The notes under the pieces are model-generated. The model saw only the letters and a program-made list of their open reading frames with translations, was not told where the DNA came from and did not search any database. Positions 27,984-37,018 of a stretch of 64,000 nucleotides of DNA are shown here, in pieces; the stretch's first letter is position 1; every line of letters begins with the position of its first letter. Made by a program: the position numbers and the translations under genes. This DNA is from Chromatiaceae bacterium (GTDB taxonomy: Bacteria; Pseudomonadota; Gammaproteobacteria; Chromatiales; Chromatiaceae), in the NCBI GenBank assembly GCA_024235175.1, contig JACKMX010000007.1:1-64000 (forward strand). Reading direction: 5' to 3'.

Positions 27984-28236
27984 TCCTCCGGCTCGTGCGT
28001 CCGTTATTGATTGAGTTGATTGAAACTATCAATTTCCACGGTACCGCGAGTCAGCCAGCCTAAACTTTATACGGTTTCATCCGAATTCATGATGGAGGAT
28101 TGAGCGTGTAAGCCTGGTGCTGATTCACATAACGGGATCAATGCGGATAATTACTCCGGGTCGGTTATAATCGGCGGATATATAGCTCACAGCTCCGTTT
28201 CGAGAGCTGTACAACCGAGAGAGAACTATCGGAATC

Positions 28237-28737
28237 ATGCGTTTTCCATCTTACCCTTGGGAACTGCACTCGCTGCTGAAAGGGAAACCGACGGTAGGCT
28301 GGTTGATGGATCTATGTGACGAAAACTATCGCCAGCTGATCTGCATCGCACCGGCGTTGCGGATGTTGGGGGGATACCACATCTCCAGGGTCGACGGCTG
28401 CATGGATCTGCATCTTGAGATTCAGGAACAAACCCGCTACACGACTTTGGTCCATCTGACGTACTTTTTCCCTTATCAGAAGGAACGGCATGCGGATCCG
28501 GATGCGTTGCTGAGAGCCTACCATGACTCCAGACAGGTGGAGGTGATGAACCTGAAGCAGAAAGCGTTACCGCTGAACGGAGGTCGGGAACTGCCGACCC
28601 TTGTCCAGAAATGGCGCATCAATCTGTTTCTCTCGAAATGGTTGAACTACTGCGTGGAGCGGGGACACAGCTTTGACCAGAAATCACTTCAGGAGTGCGC
28701 CCTGCAGGGCAAATTCAACACGGCTGACTCGTGCTAG
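28237..28737 (+). CDS. DUF1249 family protein (YqiB-like)
   Basis: 166 residues. The family is recognised by DLCDENYRQL near residue 27, the DLHLEIQEQTRYTTLVHLTY region near 65, and the HDSRQVEVM near 105. Gammaproteobacterial DUF1249 proteins are uncharacterised. It stands alone between the thioredoxin gene and iscR. Confidence 0.85.
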   Translation: MRFPSYPWELHSLLKGKPTVGWLMDLCDENYRQLICIAPALRMLGGYHISRVDGCMDLHLEIQEQTRYTTLVHLTYFFPYQKERHADPDALLRAYHDSRQVEVMNLKQKALPLNGGRELPTLVQKWRINLFLSKWLNYCVERGHSFDQKSLQECALQGKFNTADSC

Positions 28738-28776
28738 CAAGGGTTTCGAGGTTATTAATTTCCATGCTAAATATAT

Positions 28777-28806
28777 TTGACAAATTTATAGGGTGAATGC
28801 TATTTT
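28777..28806 (+). promoter_or_regulatory. Candidate sigma-70 promoter of iscR
   Basis: A perfect -35 TTGACA (28777-28782) is followed after 18 bases by TATTTT (28801-28806). Transcription would begin near 28813, inside the candidate IscR site just downstream. Confidence 0.55.
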
Positions 28807-28807
28807 T

Positions 28808-28832
28808 ATAACCAAGTGTGAGAGTCGGTTAT
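28808..28832 (+). promoter_or_regulatory. Candidate type 1 IscR binding site
   Basis: The 25-base dyad reads ATA-ACC-AAGT-GTGAG-AGTC-GGT-TAT. The E. coli type 1 consensus has the same spacing: ATA, three bases, GACT, five bases, AGTC, three bases, TAT. Both ATA/TAT ends and the AGTC half match; the GACT half is AAGT. It lies 40 bases before iscR and overlaps the predicted transcription start, as expected for autorepression by cluster-bound IscR. Confidence 0.6.
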
Positions 28833-28871
28833 AGTTTCGGCTGTCAGTGTGTAAACCCAGGATAATCAATT

Positions 28872-29351
28872 ATGAGACTTTCGACCAAAGGACGTTACGC
28901 GGTAACCGCAATGCTGGATCTGACCCTTCAAGGCGGAGATGGTCCGGTCACACTGGCAGAGATTTCCGAGACGCAGGGTATCTCTCTTTCATACTTGGAA
29001 CAACTCTTCGCCTGCCTGCGCGGCAAGCAGTTGGTCCGTGGTGTGCGTGGCCCGGGTGGTGGTTACTATCTGGGGCGTCCGGCAGAGGAGATATCGATCG
29101 CTGATATCATCTGCGCGGTGGATGAATGGGTTGAGTTCACCCGATGTGGTGGTAAACGGGACTGCAAAGATGGCAAGCGTTGCCTTACCCACAACCTGTG
29201 GGACGAACTCAGCAGCGAGATTTTCAACTTTCTCAGCAGCATCAACCTGGCGGAACTGGTTGAGCGTGGTGGCTTGAAGGAAGAGGGTTGCATCAGGGAA
29301 AAAGAGAAAGGAGACCTGATTACGGAACAGGGCACCACCCGGGCAGCCTGA
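28872..29351 (+). CDS. iscR: Fe-S cluster regulator IscR (Rrf2 family)
   Basis: 159 residues with an N-terminal winged helix (MRLSTKGRYAVTAMLDL, then ISLSYLEQLFACLR). The cluster ligands C92, C98, C104 and H107 fall at exactly the E. coli IscR positions, in RCGGKRDCKDGKRCLTH. It senses Fe-S status and represses its own promoter when holding a 2Fe-2S cluster. Unusually, no iscSUA genes follow: a terminator and a convergent histidine kinase do, so the isc genes, if present, are elsewhere. Confidence 0.95.
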   Translation: MRLSTKGRYAVTAMLDLTLQGGDGPVTLAEISETQGISLSYLEQLFACLRGKQLVRGVRGPGGGYYLGRPAEEISIADIICAVDEWVEFTRCGGKRDCKDGKRCLTHNLWDELSSEIFNFLSSINLAELVERGGLKEEGCIREKEKGDLITEQGTTRAA

Positions 29352-29378
29352 TTACGGTATATCCTATCTTATGTACCT

Positions 29379-29413
29379 AAAGGGAGGCCGCCTTGTGGCG
29401 GTCTCCCTTTTTT
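29379..29413 (+). terminator. Rho-independent terminator after iscR
   Basis: A long stem (AAAGGGAG-G-CCGCC against GGCGG-T-CTCCCTTT) with a TTGT loop and trailing T's. It confirms that iscR is monocistronic. Confidence 0.92.
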
Positions 29414-29454
29414 CTGAATGCACTTTTTTGTAAAACCGACGAGGCAAATTCCCG

Positions 29455-31395
29455 TCAGGCCAAAGGTATCTGCAACAACACTTCTGTGCCCTGTTCCGGT
29501 ATCGGCATTATACGTATTTCTCCGCCGTGGGCATGGACAATTCTTTTGACTATGCCGAGACCCAATCCTGTTCCATTGGATTTGGTAGTAAAAAAAGGGT
29601 CGAACATGCGGTTCACGATATTCTCTGAAATAGGGTCTCCTGGATTGCTTATTTTCAAAGTCAGCGTGTGATCCGGTGTATCCTTGGTCAGCTTCCAGCT
29701 AATGACACTTCTGTCGGGGGAGGCTTCAGATGCATTGTTCGCCAGGTTCAGAAAGACCTGTTGCAGCCGGTCCGCATCAGCCAGGATAGTTCCATTTTCG
29801 GTTTCTGCAACAAATTCATGGTGTTGGTCCCTTTGCTGTGCAAGTGCATCCTGCGACTGCAGAAACTGTTGCAGAAAAGCCTTGAGATCGAGCGGTTGCA
29901 GCGTCAGCTGCAGTGGCTTGGCGTAGAGCAGAATCTCCTCCAGAAGTCTGGCGAGCCGCTCGGTCTCCTGCTGTGCCAGGGCCGCGCGTTTTGCCGCAGG
30001 TGAGGGCAGATCCGATTTTCGCAGGTAATCCAGCGCTATGCTGATGGTGGAGAGTGGGCTGCGGATTTCATGGACTATACCTGACGCAAACTCTCCGATA
30101 GCCGCGAGTCGGGCGTGCTCGGCAAGTTTCACCGTACGGCCAAAACTGTGAGTTATCAGTTTTGCTATATTGGTCAGGAGCTCCAGATGCTCCGACGTAT
30201 AGGAGCCGGGCCTGCGGGTGGCAAAAGCCAGCACCCCGGGGATCGGACTCTGTTCGCTGATTGGCAGAAATATGGCATCGCGCAATCCGTTGTTGACCAG
30301 GTGATTGAGAAATTGATAGTCGGGATTTGCCTCGGCGGTTCTTTTCATATCCGGAATATGCATCGGCTGGTCGCTTTGCAGTGTCTTTAAAAGCAGTGTT
30401 CTTTCCAACTTAAAGCGCCGCCGAGGGGTGGCTTCCGGCCTTCCGTCACGATAACTTTTCTCCAGCGCAATGGTATTGCCGTCTCCCGCAACAAAAAGTG
30501 CACCAACCCAGTCCAGCGGCAGCAGAGCCGGAAACTGTTCGGCAACAAAACAGAGTGTCTGATCGAGATCCGAGCCCTGTTGGATTCGGTCTATCAGCTG
30601 AAAGATCGCATGCAGTCGGCTGGATAACTGGTTGAATGAGGAGGTGAGCGATGACAGCTCTTTAGTGGCGGCGAGCGGCACCTGAGCACCGAAATCACCC
30701 TGCGCAACAAGATCAAAACCAGCAACTGCACGTGCAAGCGGACGCAGTATGACGTGCGTGAACCAAGCCAGAATTCCAAGCGTTACCGCGATCACGGTCA
30801 GCAGGGCAAACCAATAAAGCTGGCTGATCCGGTCAAGGCGGTTGGATACAAAGAGTTGAATTTGGGAACGCAGCACATCGATGGACTCAACCAGCGGCTG
30901 GTGGCTGCGGTTAATGTAATCGGCTGCGTCATGCAGCCTGGGTCCTTTCGGGTCCATTCCCAGGGACTGTTCGAGTCCCTTGCGAAAATCGACCCAAGCA
31001 TCTTCCACGGTGCTGACAGCCATAATCACCGCAGGGTCCAGTTGAGGCTCGAGTTCATTGCTCCCATTGGTAAGTGACGGCGTGAAATTTCCCGACATAA
31101 AAGCAAGGGTTATTTCATCGAAAAGATCGATCTGTTTCCGAATTTCCGCATAGTAAAGTTTGACGTCGCGCTGATAAGTCAACTCATCCTGTGGGCTGTT
31201 CAGCGCATAGTTCATGGCCAGTTCCACCAGCGTCTTGGCCGTATGCTGGAGTCGCGCAGTGATGTTCTGCAGCATGTTGAAGGCGCGCTGCTCTTCTAAT
31301 GCCGGCATGGTAATGGCGAAGACTCCGCCAAATAGCAGGACAATCAACAGCAGGGCTGCAGTAATCTGGAATTTAAGGCTTTTTAAGAGGTTCAT
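29455..31395 (-). CDS. Orphan membrane sensor histidine kinase (HAMP-GAF-HisKA-HATPase)
   Basis: 646 residues. A transmembrane segment at about 12-30, a periplasmic helical domain to about 190, a second segment at about 195-215, and a HAMP linker (ILRPLARAVAGFDLVAQGDF) follow. A GAF-like domain spans about 275-415. The H-box SGIVHEIRSPLST has the phospho-acceptor H442. The catalytic domain shows NNASEA (N box), FDPFFTTKSNGTGLGLG (F/G2) near the C-terminus. No response regulator gene adjoins, so its partner and signal are unknown. Convergent with iscR. Confidence 0.9.
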   Translation of the reverse strand: MNLLKSLKFQITAALLLIVLLFGGVFAITMPALEEQRAFNMLQNITARLQHTAKTLVELAMNYALNSPQDELTYQRDVKLYYAEIRKQIDLFDEITLAFMSGNFTPSLTNGSNELEPQLDPAVIMAVSTVEDAWVDFRKGLEQSLGMDPKGPRLHDAADYINRSHQPLVESIDVLRSQIQLFVSNRLDRISQLYWFALLTVIAVTLGILAWFTHVILRPLARAVAGFDLVAQGDFGAQVPLAATKELSSLTSSFNQLSSRLHAIFQLIDRIQQGSDLDQTLCFVAEQFPALLPLDWVGALFVAGDGNTIALEKSYRDGRPEATPRRRFKLERTLLLKTLQSDQPMHIPDMKRTAEANPDYQFLNHLVNNGLRDAIFLPISEQSPIPGVLAFATRRPGSYTSEHLELLTNIAKLITHSFGRTVKLAEHARLAAIGEFASGIVHEIRSPLSTISIALDYLRKSDLPSPAAKRAALAQQETERLARLLEEILLYAKPLQLTLQPLDLKAFLQQFLQSQDALAQQRDQHHEFVAETENGTILADADRLQQVFLNLANNASEASPDRSVISWKLTKDTPDHTLTLKISNPGDPISENIVNRMFDPFFTTKSNGTGLGLGIVKRIVHAHGGEIRIMPIPEQGTEVLLQIPLA

Positions 31396-31559
31396 GGTGT
31401 AGTTGGAATCACTCCCGTTTGGCAGTCAGACCACCCTGATTGACCGATGTTCACTACCGATCGCTGCTCGGGTTAACGGTCGCCGGCTCCGGGTTGGTCG
31501 AAAGCGCTTCGCTCTGTCCAACAGAAATGCGTTATCATGCTTCTTTTGGGTGCCTGGTT

Positions 31560-32468
31560 ATGCAACAGGATATCGAATCTCTGCTGACAATACGCGACTT
31601 CGTGCGCTGGGGTGCGAGCCGGTTTAACGAAGAGGGCCTGTTTTTCGGCCACGGGACGGATAATGCCCTGGATGAAGCAGCGGTTCTGGTGTTGAGCGCA
31701 CTCTCTCTTCCCTCCGATCTGAGTGGTGCCTACTTTGATTGCCGTGTGACTGCGTCGGAGAGGGATAAGATCCTGGCGATCCTGAGTCAGCGGATCGATG
31801 AGCGGGTGCCGGCCGCTTACCTGACCAACGAGGCAGTATTTGCCGGTCTGAAATTCTTCGTGGATGAACGCGTTCTGGTTCCACGATCGCCCATCGCCGA
31901 GTTGATCGAGAACGGATTCTCACCCTGGGTCTCCGACGAGTCGGTGGGCAGAGTGCTCGATCTTTGTACCGGCAGCGGTTGTATTGCAATCGGTTGTGCC
32001 CACTACTTTACCGATGCCAGTGTGGATGCGGTGGATATCTCCCCCAGAGCGCTCGATGTTGCGCGCATCAATATCGAGCGGCACAAATTGTCGGATCGGG
32101 TTGAGCCTGTCCTGTCTGATCTTTTTAACGGCTTGAAGGGGCGTCGTTATGATCTGATCGTCAGCAACCCGCCCTATGTCAGCCTCGAGGAGTATTCGGA
32201 CCTGCCGGTGGAGTATCACAGAGAGCCGATTATCGGGCTGGAGGCGGGCCCGGACGGTCTTGACCTGGTATCGCGCATTCTTGCACAGGGCGTCGACTAC
32301 CTGGAACCCGGCGGTGTTATGGTTGTGGAGGTGGGAAGCAGCGCAGAGGCATTGATTGAACGCTATCCCAATGTTCCGTTCATGTGGCTCGATTTCGAGC
32401 ATGGCGGAGACGGCGTGTTTCTGCTGACAGCCGAAGAGCTGAATGAGTATCGCCACTTTTTCTTATGA
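31560..32468 (+). CDS. prmB: Ribosomal protein uL3 glutamine methyltransferase
   Basis: 302 residues. It methylates a glutamine of ribosomal protein L3. Seen: TIRDFVRWGASRFN, FGHGTDNALDEA, VDERVLVPRSPIAELIENG, the SAM loop LDLCTGSGCIAIG and the catalytic NPPY in DLIVSNPPYVSLEEY. The frame is open from 31440, but E. coli PrmB alignment begins at MQQDIESLLTIRDF, so the ATG at 31560 is the likely start despite a weak Shine-Dalgarno. The glutamine-methylase sister PrmC is the alternative; PRSPIAELI favours PrmB. Confidence 0.93.
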   Translation: MQQDIESLLTIRDFVRWGASRFNEEGLFFGHGTDNALDEAAVLVLSALSLPSDLSGAYFDCRVTASERDKILAILSQRIDERVPAAYLTNEAVFAGLKFFVDERVLVPRSPIAELIENGFSPWVSDESVGRVLDLCTGSGCIAIGCAHYFTDASVDAVDISPRALDVARINIERHKLSDRVEPVLSDLFNGLKGRRYDLIVSNPPYVSLEEYSDLPVEYHREPIIGLEAGPDGLDLVSRILAQGVDYLEPGGVMVVEVGSSAEALIERYPNVPFMWLDFEHGGDGVFLLTAEELNEYRHFFL

Positions 32469-32526
32469 TTGTCGGTGCCGGCGCACCTGGACTGAGTGCG
32501 GGCAACCGGAGTTTGAGGATATTTGA

Positions 32527-32859
32527 ATGATTGCACTGCAGCGGGCAAGATCCGCCGAAGAGTATGCCGATTGGGTGAAGCAGGCCAGATTCGAAGTACA
32601 GGATTTGCGTAACTGCCTGCTGTACGACATGGAGGACATAGGTGAGCGGGGGGTGTTTCCGGCTTTTCTGGATCTGCTGGAGCAGGGTGTCAGCCAGGTC
32701 TATGAGGCCATGTGCAACGGCGAGTACTCTTTTGGACGGGAGGATCTCCCTTTTTCGGAGGTTGCCGAGGCTAATGCGGATCAGATTCCTTTTGTGATTC
32801 TGTTAAGGCAGATCAATGAAACCCACCGCAAGGGACTGGATGTGGGCGAGGAGAGTTGA
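32527..32859 (+). CDS. Hypothetical protein between prmB and hemN
   Basis: 110 residues that I cannot assign to a family. It is acidic, mostly helical in character, and has no signal peptide or membrane segment. Its stop is directly followed by the hemN ATG, so it is probably co-translated with hemN and may serve haem synthesis, but that rests on position only. Confidence 0.72.
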   Translation: MIALQRARSAEEYADWVKQARFEVQDLRNCLLYDMEDIGERGVFPAFLDLLEQGVSQVYEAMCNGEYSFGREDLPFSEVAEANADQIPFVILLRQINETHRKGLDVGEES

Positions 32860-34245
32860 ATGGATCAATCGCTGGTTTTCGATCTTGAGCTGATACACAA
32901 GTACGATCACGCCGGTCCACGGTATACCTCCTATCCCACCGCGCCCCAATTTCATGATGGTTTCGGTGAGAGCGATTACCGGGCTGCCGCAAGCCGCAGC
33001 AATCAAACAGGCCAGCCGCTTTCACTCTACTTTCATATCCCTTTTTGCGACACCATCTGCTTTTATTGTGCGTGCAATAAGATTGCCACCAAAGACCGGG
33101 GAATGGCAGAGGGGTATCTGCAGCGGGTTTACCGTGAAATCGCTATGCAGGGCGGGCTTTTCGACACCGGGAGAAAAGTGGAGCAGCTGCACTGGGGCGG
33201 CGGTACGCCGACCTTCATCAGCCATGACCAGATGCGGGAGCTGATGGATATCACTCGCAGCCATTTCAATCTGGCGGATGACGGAATCGGGGAGTTCTCA
33301 ATTGAAATTGACCCACGCGAAGCGACTGCGGAGACCATAGCGCTGCTGCGCGATATCGGGTTCAACCGGCTCAGCATGGGCGTACAGGATCTGGATCCAA
33401 AGGTGCAGAAGGCGGTAAACCGTATCCAGTCGGAAAGAGAGACGATGGTGGTGCTGGAGGCAGCCAGGGAGAGAGGCTTCCGCTCGGTCAGCATCGACCT
33501 GATTTATGGTCTGCCGTTTCAGACTGCCGACAGCTTCCTGCGCACGCTTGACCGTATCATAGAGGTGGGGCCGGACCGGCTCTCTGTGTTCAACTACGCT
33601 CATCTGCCCAAGGTGTTCAAGCCCCAGCGCCGGATCAATGCAGAAGAACTTCCGCCCGCCCGGACGAAGCTTGACATTCTGAAGGCGACTATCGACCACC
33701 TCGAACAGGCTGGCTATGTCTATGTCGGCATGGATCATTTTGCCCGGCCTGAAGATGAACTGGCGGTGGCCCAGCGCAATGGAACCCTGTATCGAAATTT
33801 TCAGGGTTACTCCACGCATTCGGACTGCGACCTCGTGGCCATGGGCGTCACTTCGATCAGCATGGTCTCAAACACCTACAGTCAGAATACGCGTGGTCTG
33901 GAGGAGTACTATCAGCGCATCGACCAGGGAAGGCTGCCGCTATTGCGGGGAATCGAGTTGAGCAACGATGATCTGATCCGGCGCGATGTGATCACCCGCC
34001 TGATCTGTAACTTCACGCTCAATTTCGCCGAGGTTGAGCGCACCTGGGGCATCAATTTCAGCGACTATTTTTCAGCTGATCTGGCAAAACTGGACGAGAT
34101 GGAAGCCGACGGGCTGCTGGTCAGTGATGAACGGGAAGTACGGGTTCTGCCCCGCGGCAGGCTGCTGATCCGGAACATCTGCATGGCATTCGATAATTAC
34201 CTGCCGCCGCTCGATCAGCAGAAGGGTTTCTCCAGAGTCATCTGA
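32860..34245 (+). CDS. hemN: Oxygen-independent coproporphyrinogen III oxidase
   Basis: 461 residues. The radical SAM enzyme decarboxylates coproporphyrinogen III to protoporphyrinogen IX without oxygen. The cluster motif is C63-x3-C67-x2-C70 (CDTICFYC, followed by AC as in true HemN). Further motifs: YTSYPTAPQF near the start, HWGGGTPTF near 110 and the C-terminal HemN domain. It lies straight after the small unknown gene. Indicates haem synthesis under low oxygen. Confidence 0.95.
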   Translation: MDQSLVFDLELIHKYDHAGPRYTSYPTAPQFHDGFGESDYRAAASRSNQTGQPLSLYFHIPFCDTICFYCACNKIATKDRGMAEGYLQRVYREIAMQGGLFDTGRKVEQLHWGGGTPTFISHDQMRELMDITRSHFNLADDGIGEFSIEIDPREATAETIALLRDIGFNRLSMGVQDLDPKVQKAVNRIQSERETMVVLEAARERGFRSVSIDLIYGLPFQTADSFLRTLDRIIEVGPDRLSVFNYAHLPKVFKPQRRINAEELPPARTKLDILKATIDHLEQAGYVYVGMDHFARPEDELAVAQRNGTLYRNFQGYSTHSDCDLVAMGVTSISMVSNTYSQNTRGLEEYYQRIDQGRLPLLRGIELSNDDLIRRDVITRLICNFTLNFAEVERTWGINFSDYFSADLAKLDEMEADGLLVSDEREVRVLPRGRLLIRNICMAFDNYLPPLDQQKGFSRVI

Positions 34246-34455
34246 TCGTTTCAGTATGGCAATAATCCGCTTATCGATCTGGACTCAAACCATATTAATA
34301 GTAAAGTAATATGAGTATGCCAGGTTGTCTGCTGTCTCAGAAATCTGCGGAATCCGGGTTTTGTGAGAGCTATCGCTAAAAGGGATGATAGTCATTAATC
34401 CGGCTCTGGATTTGGGCTGTTTCCCTGCAACTATTCTCTTTTCAGGTATCAATTT

Positions 34456-35634
34456 ATGATTTTCAACGGTTTTATCACTTTGCCGGTATGGGGTTACATC
34501 GTTCTGACTTTGGTTCTTACTCATATAACGATTATCTCTGTTACCGTCTTCCTGCATCGCCACCAGGCGCACCGGGCGCTTAGCATGCATCCCGTGCTAA
34601 GTCATTTTTTCCGCTTCTGGCTGTGGTTGACCACCGGTATGGTAACCCGCGAATGGGTCGCTATACATCGTAAACATCACGCCAAATGTGAAACCAAGGA
34701 GGACCCGCACAGTCCCCAGGTAAAGGGTCTCAGCGAAGTGTTGTGGCGCGGGGCCGAACTCTACCGGACCGAATCGAAGAATCAGGAGACGCTGGCGCAA
34801 TACGGCCGCGGTACCCCGGACGACTGGCTTGAGCGAAATCTCTATCAGCGCCACAGCCTGTTGGGCGTGACGCTGCAGGCGCTGTTAATGGTGGCTCTGT
34901 TCGGTGCTGCAGGGCTGGCGATATGGGCTGTGCAGATGATCTGGATCCCATTCTGGGCAGCGGGGGTCATCAATGGCATCGGCCACTACTGGGGCTATCG
35001 CAACTTCGAGATTCCCAGCGCGGCGACCAATATCCTGCCTTGGGGAATCCTGATTGGAGGCGAAGAGCTGCACAACAACCACCATGCATTCAGCGGCTCT
35101 GCGAAACTTTCATTCCGCCCCTGGGAGTTTGATTTGGGCTGGTCCTATATCCGACTGTTTTCACTGCTGAGACTGGCCCGGATACAGAAACTTTCACCCA
35201 AACGAACCCTGATCAGCGAGCGTCCACAGCTGGACCTGGATACGCTCAAGGCGCTCACGGTAAACCGGTTGCAACTGCTGGCGGATTATGGAAAAGAGGT
35301 CTTGCGTCCGGTTTTCCGTCAGGAACTTGGGAAAAGTCAGAGACGTCTCTACCGCGCGGTGCAGCGGCTGGCTCGGCGCGACAAAGGGTTATTGAGTGAA
35401 GCGGATAAGCAGCGTCTGAATTTTGTACTGGAACAGAACGCGGCGCTTAAAACCGTATACCAGTTCAAACTGCGCCTGCAGGCGATCTGGGAGCAGCGGG
35501 CTGTCAGCCATGAGATGCGGCTGTCCGAGCTGCGGCAGTGGTGTTCCCAGGCGGAGGCGAGCGGTATCCAGGCGCTGCAGGATTTTGTGCGCCTGGTGCG
35601 AAGCTATGGGATGGCGCCTCAGTCGCCGGCTTGA
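34456..35634 (+). CDS. Membrane acyl-CoA/acyl-lipid desaturase (delta-9 type)
   Basis: 392 residues. The three histidine boxes for the diiron centre are present: HRHQAHRA near residue 34, HRKHH near 73 and HNNHH near 212. Hydrophobic segments around 8-28, 50-62, 135-155 and 165-175 span the membrane. It should introduce a double bond into saturated acyl chains and so adjust membrane fluidity. After the last box comes an about 130-residue charged helical tail, also known in gammaproteobacterial DesA-type proteins. Monocistronic by spacing. Confidence 0.92.
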   Translation: MIFNGFITLPVWGYIVLTLVLTHITIISVTVFLHRHQAHRALSMHPVLSHFFRFWLWLTTGMVTREWVAIHRKHHAKCETKEDPHSPQVKGLSEVLWRGAELYRTESKNQETLAQYGRGTPDDWLERNLYQRHSLLGVTLQALLMVALFGAAGLAIWAVQMIWIPFWAAGVINGIGHYWGYRNFEIPSAATNILPWGILIGGEELHNNHHAFSGSAKLSFRPWEFDLGWSYIRLFSLLRLARIQKLSPKRTLISERPQLDLDTLKALTVNRLQLLADYGKEVLRPVFRQELGKSQRRLYRAVQRLARRDKGLLSEADKQRLNFVLEQNAALKTVYQFKLRLQAIWEQRAVSHEMRLSELRQWCSQAEASGIQALQDFVRLVRSYGMAPQSPA

Positions 35635-35763
35635 GAGAATTATCAACTTTCCGGTTGTGATTATCCAAGCCGTATGGATCGTTCCCGTATCGGTGGGTTA
35701 TGCTTGGCGGGTCCGGCAGGTGCTGGCTACAACAAAATAAATCTGGATCGGGAGAAGAAGCGA

Positions 35764-36333
35764 ATGAAAAGAACGATTGTTGCCCTTATGGTCTCCGGTA
35801 TTGCCTTTGGAAGCGCATTTGCCAGTCAGGACAATGCTGCAAATGTTGCCGAAGCCAAGACAATCATCAAGGCTTTTTTTGAACAACTCAAAGGTGAGCT
35901 GGAAGCATCGATGAAGGTTGGCGGACCGGTCAATGCGATCAAGAACTGCCAGCTGAAGGCACCCTCCATAGCATATGATATGTCGGCCAGGAGTGGTTGG
36001 AGCGTGGGCCGCACCAGTCTGAAGTTGCGCAATCCCGCCAATACCCCGGATGACTGGGAGCTTGCGGTGTTAAAGAGCTTTGAAGAGCGCAAGAGCGCCG
36101 GTGAAGATCCGCAGACGATAGCCAAGGCAGAAGTTGTGGAGCGGAATGGCAAATCCGAGTTCCGCTTTATGAAGGCGATACCAACCGCCGAGCTCTGTCT
36201 CAATTGTCACGGCAGTGAGCTGAAGCCAGAGGTCGTCGAAGCATTGGATACCCATTATGTTGCGGACAAGGCAAGAGGCTATAAACTGGGCGATATCCGG
36301 GGTGCGTTCACGCTTTCCAAACCGCTGGAGTAG
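35764..36333 (+). CDS. Periplasmic DUF3365 (Tll0287-like) haem c protein
   Basis: 189 residues from the ATG at 35764, which has GGGAGAAG upstream and begins the signal peptide MKRTIVALMVSGIAFGSAFA. Near residue 142 a CLNCHG motif gives one covalent c-type haem site. The pattern around it (FRFMKAIPTAELCLNCHG, then KLGDIRGAFTLSKPL at the end) matches DUF3365, a PAS-like fold thought to sense redox or gases. No kinase or cyclase adjoins it. Its electron or signalling partner is unknown. Confidence 0.87.
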   Translation: MKRTIVALMVSGIAFGSAFASQDNAANVAEAKTIIKAFFEQLKGELEASMKVGGPVNAIKNCQLKAPSIAYDMSARSGWSVGRTSLKLRNPANTPDDWELAVLKSFEERKSAGEDPQTIAKAEVVERNGKSEFRFMKAIPTAELCLNCHGSELKPEVVEALDTHYVADKARGYKLGDIRGAFTLSKPLE

Positions 36334-36355
36334 GGCACGCCGGGAAGGAGAGCTT

Positions 36356-37018
36356 TCAATTCTCTTCAGTAACAACAATTATCACAAGCTCAATCGGGCC
36401 GTGCACACCATAGGCCAGTGTCTGCTCGATGTCGGCGGTTTTAGAAGGGCCGGAGATCAGCAGTGCGTTGGTGGGCATGCGCTGATTCCATTTCTCTTTC
36501 TCGATCAGATCGGCGAAGGTGTTGTAGATGTCGCCCGCTTCCAGGATCGCGATATGGACCGGTGGCACCAGCGAAAATGATCTCGGCTCCTCGGGGGTCG
36601 GCCACAACACCAGCGTACCCGTTTCGGCTATACCCCAGCGGCTGGATGTAATTGCGCCGTCGACGTTGAAAAAAAGCTCCTCTTTCCACTCTTCAAGCGT
36701 TTCGCTTCGGGCGATCAGTGGGGACTCGCCCGGGCTTTCCCACGCTTGGAACAGCGCCTCGCCCAGGGGTCCATCAGGCGCATAGAGCAGAGTGGAGATC
36801 TGCTTCTCGGCGACCAGGCGCCGCAGCAACGCAAGCCAGGACTCTCTCGGTGTTACGTGGACCTCGGCGCGAACCGACTCCATCTTTTTGCGAAACTGCC
36901 TGACTCTTTCGTGCAGATCCCATCCGGCAAGCGGGATTTGTGTCGGTTCGGAGGCGGCAGGCATGTCGGGTTTTCCGGCGCGCAGCCTGGCGAGAATATT
37001 GGAACGTGCATCACTCAT
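36356..37018 (-). CDS. lutC: Lactate utilization protein C (LUD domain)
   Basis: 220 residues of the LUD family. Start chosen at MSDARSNILARLR (37018), which overlaps the 3' end of lutB by eight bases; the frame is open farther upstream inside lutB. Family stretches include AITSSRWGIAETGTLVLW and SLVPPVHIAILE. LutC is the third component of the LutABC L-lactate oxidising complex. Last gene of the regulator-lutABC operon. Confidence 0.92.
   Translation of the reverse strand: MSDARSNILARLRAGKPDMPAASEPTQIPLAGWDLHERVRQFRKKMESVRAEVHVTPRESWLALLRRLVAEKQISTLLYAPDGPLGEALFQAWESPGESPLIARSETLEEWKEELFFNVDGAITSSRWGIAETGTLVLWPTPEEPRSFSLVPPVHIAILEAGDIYNTFADLIEKEKWNQRMPTNALLISGPSKTADIEQTLAYGVHGPIELVIIVVTEEN

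Noticed and set aside
34456..35634. Long C-terminal tail of the desaturase as a possible new fusion
   Set aside because: Gammaproteobacterial DesA-type desaturases are commonly of this length, so the tail is probably ordinary.
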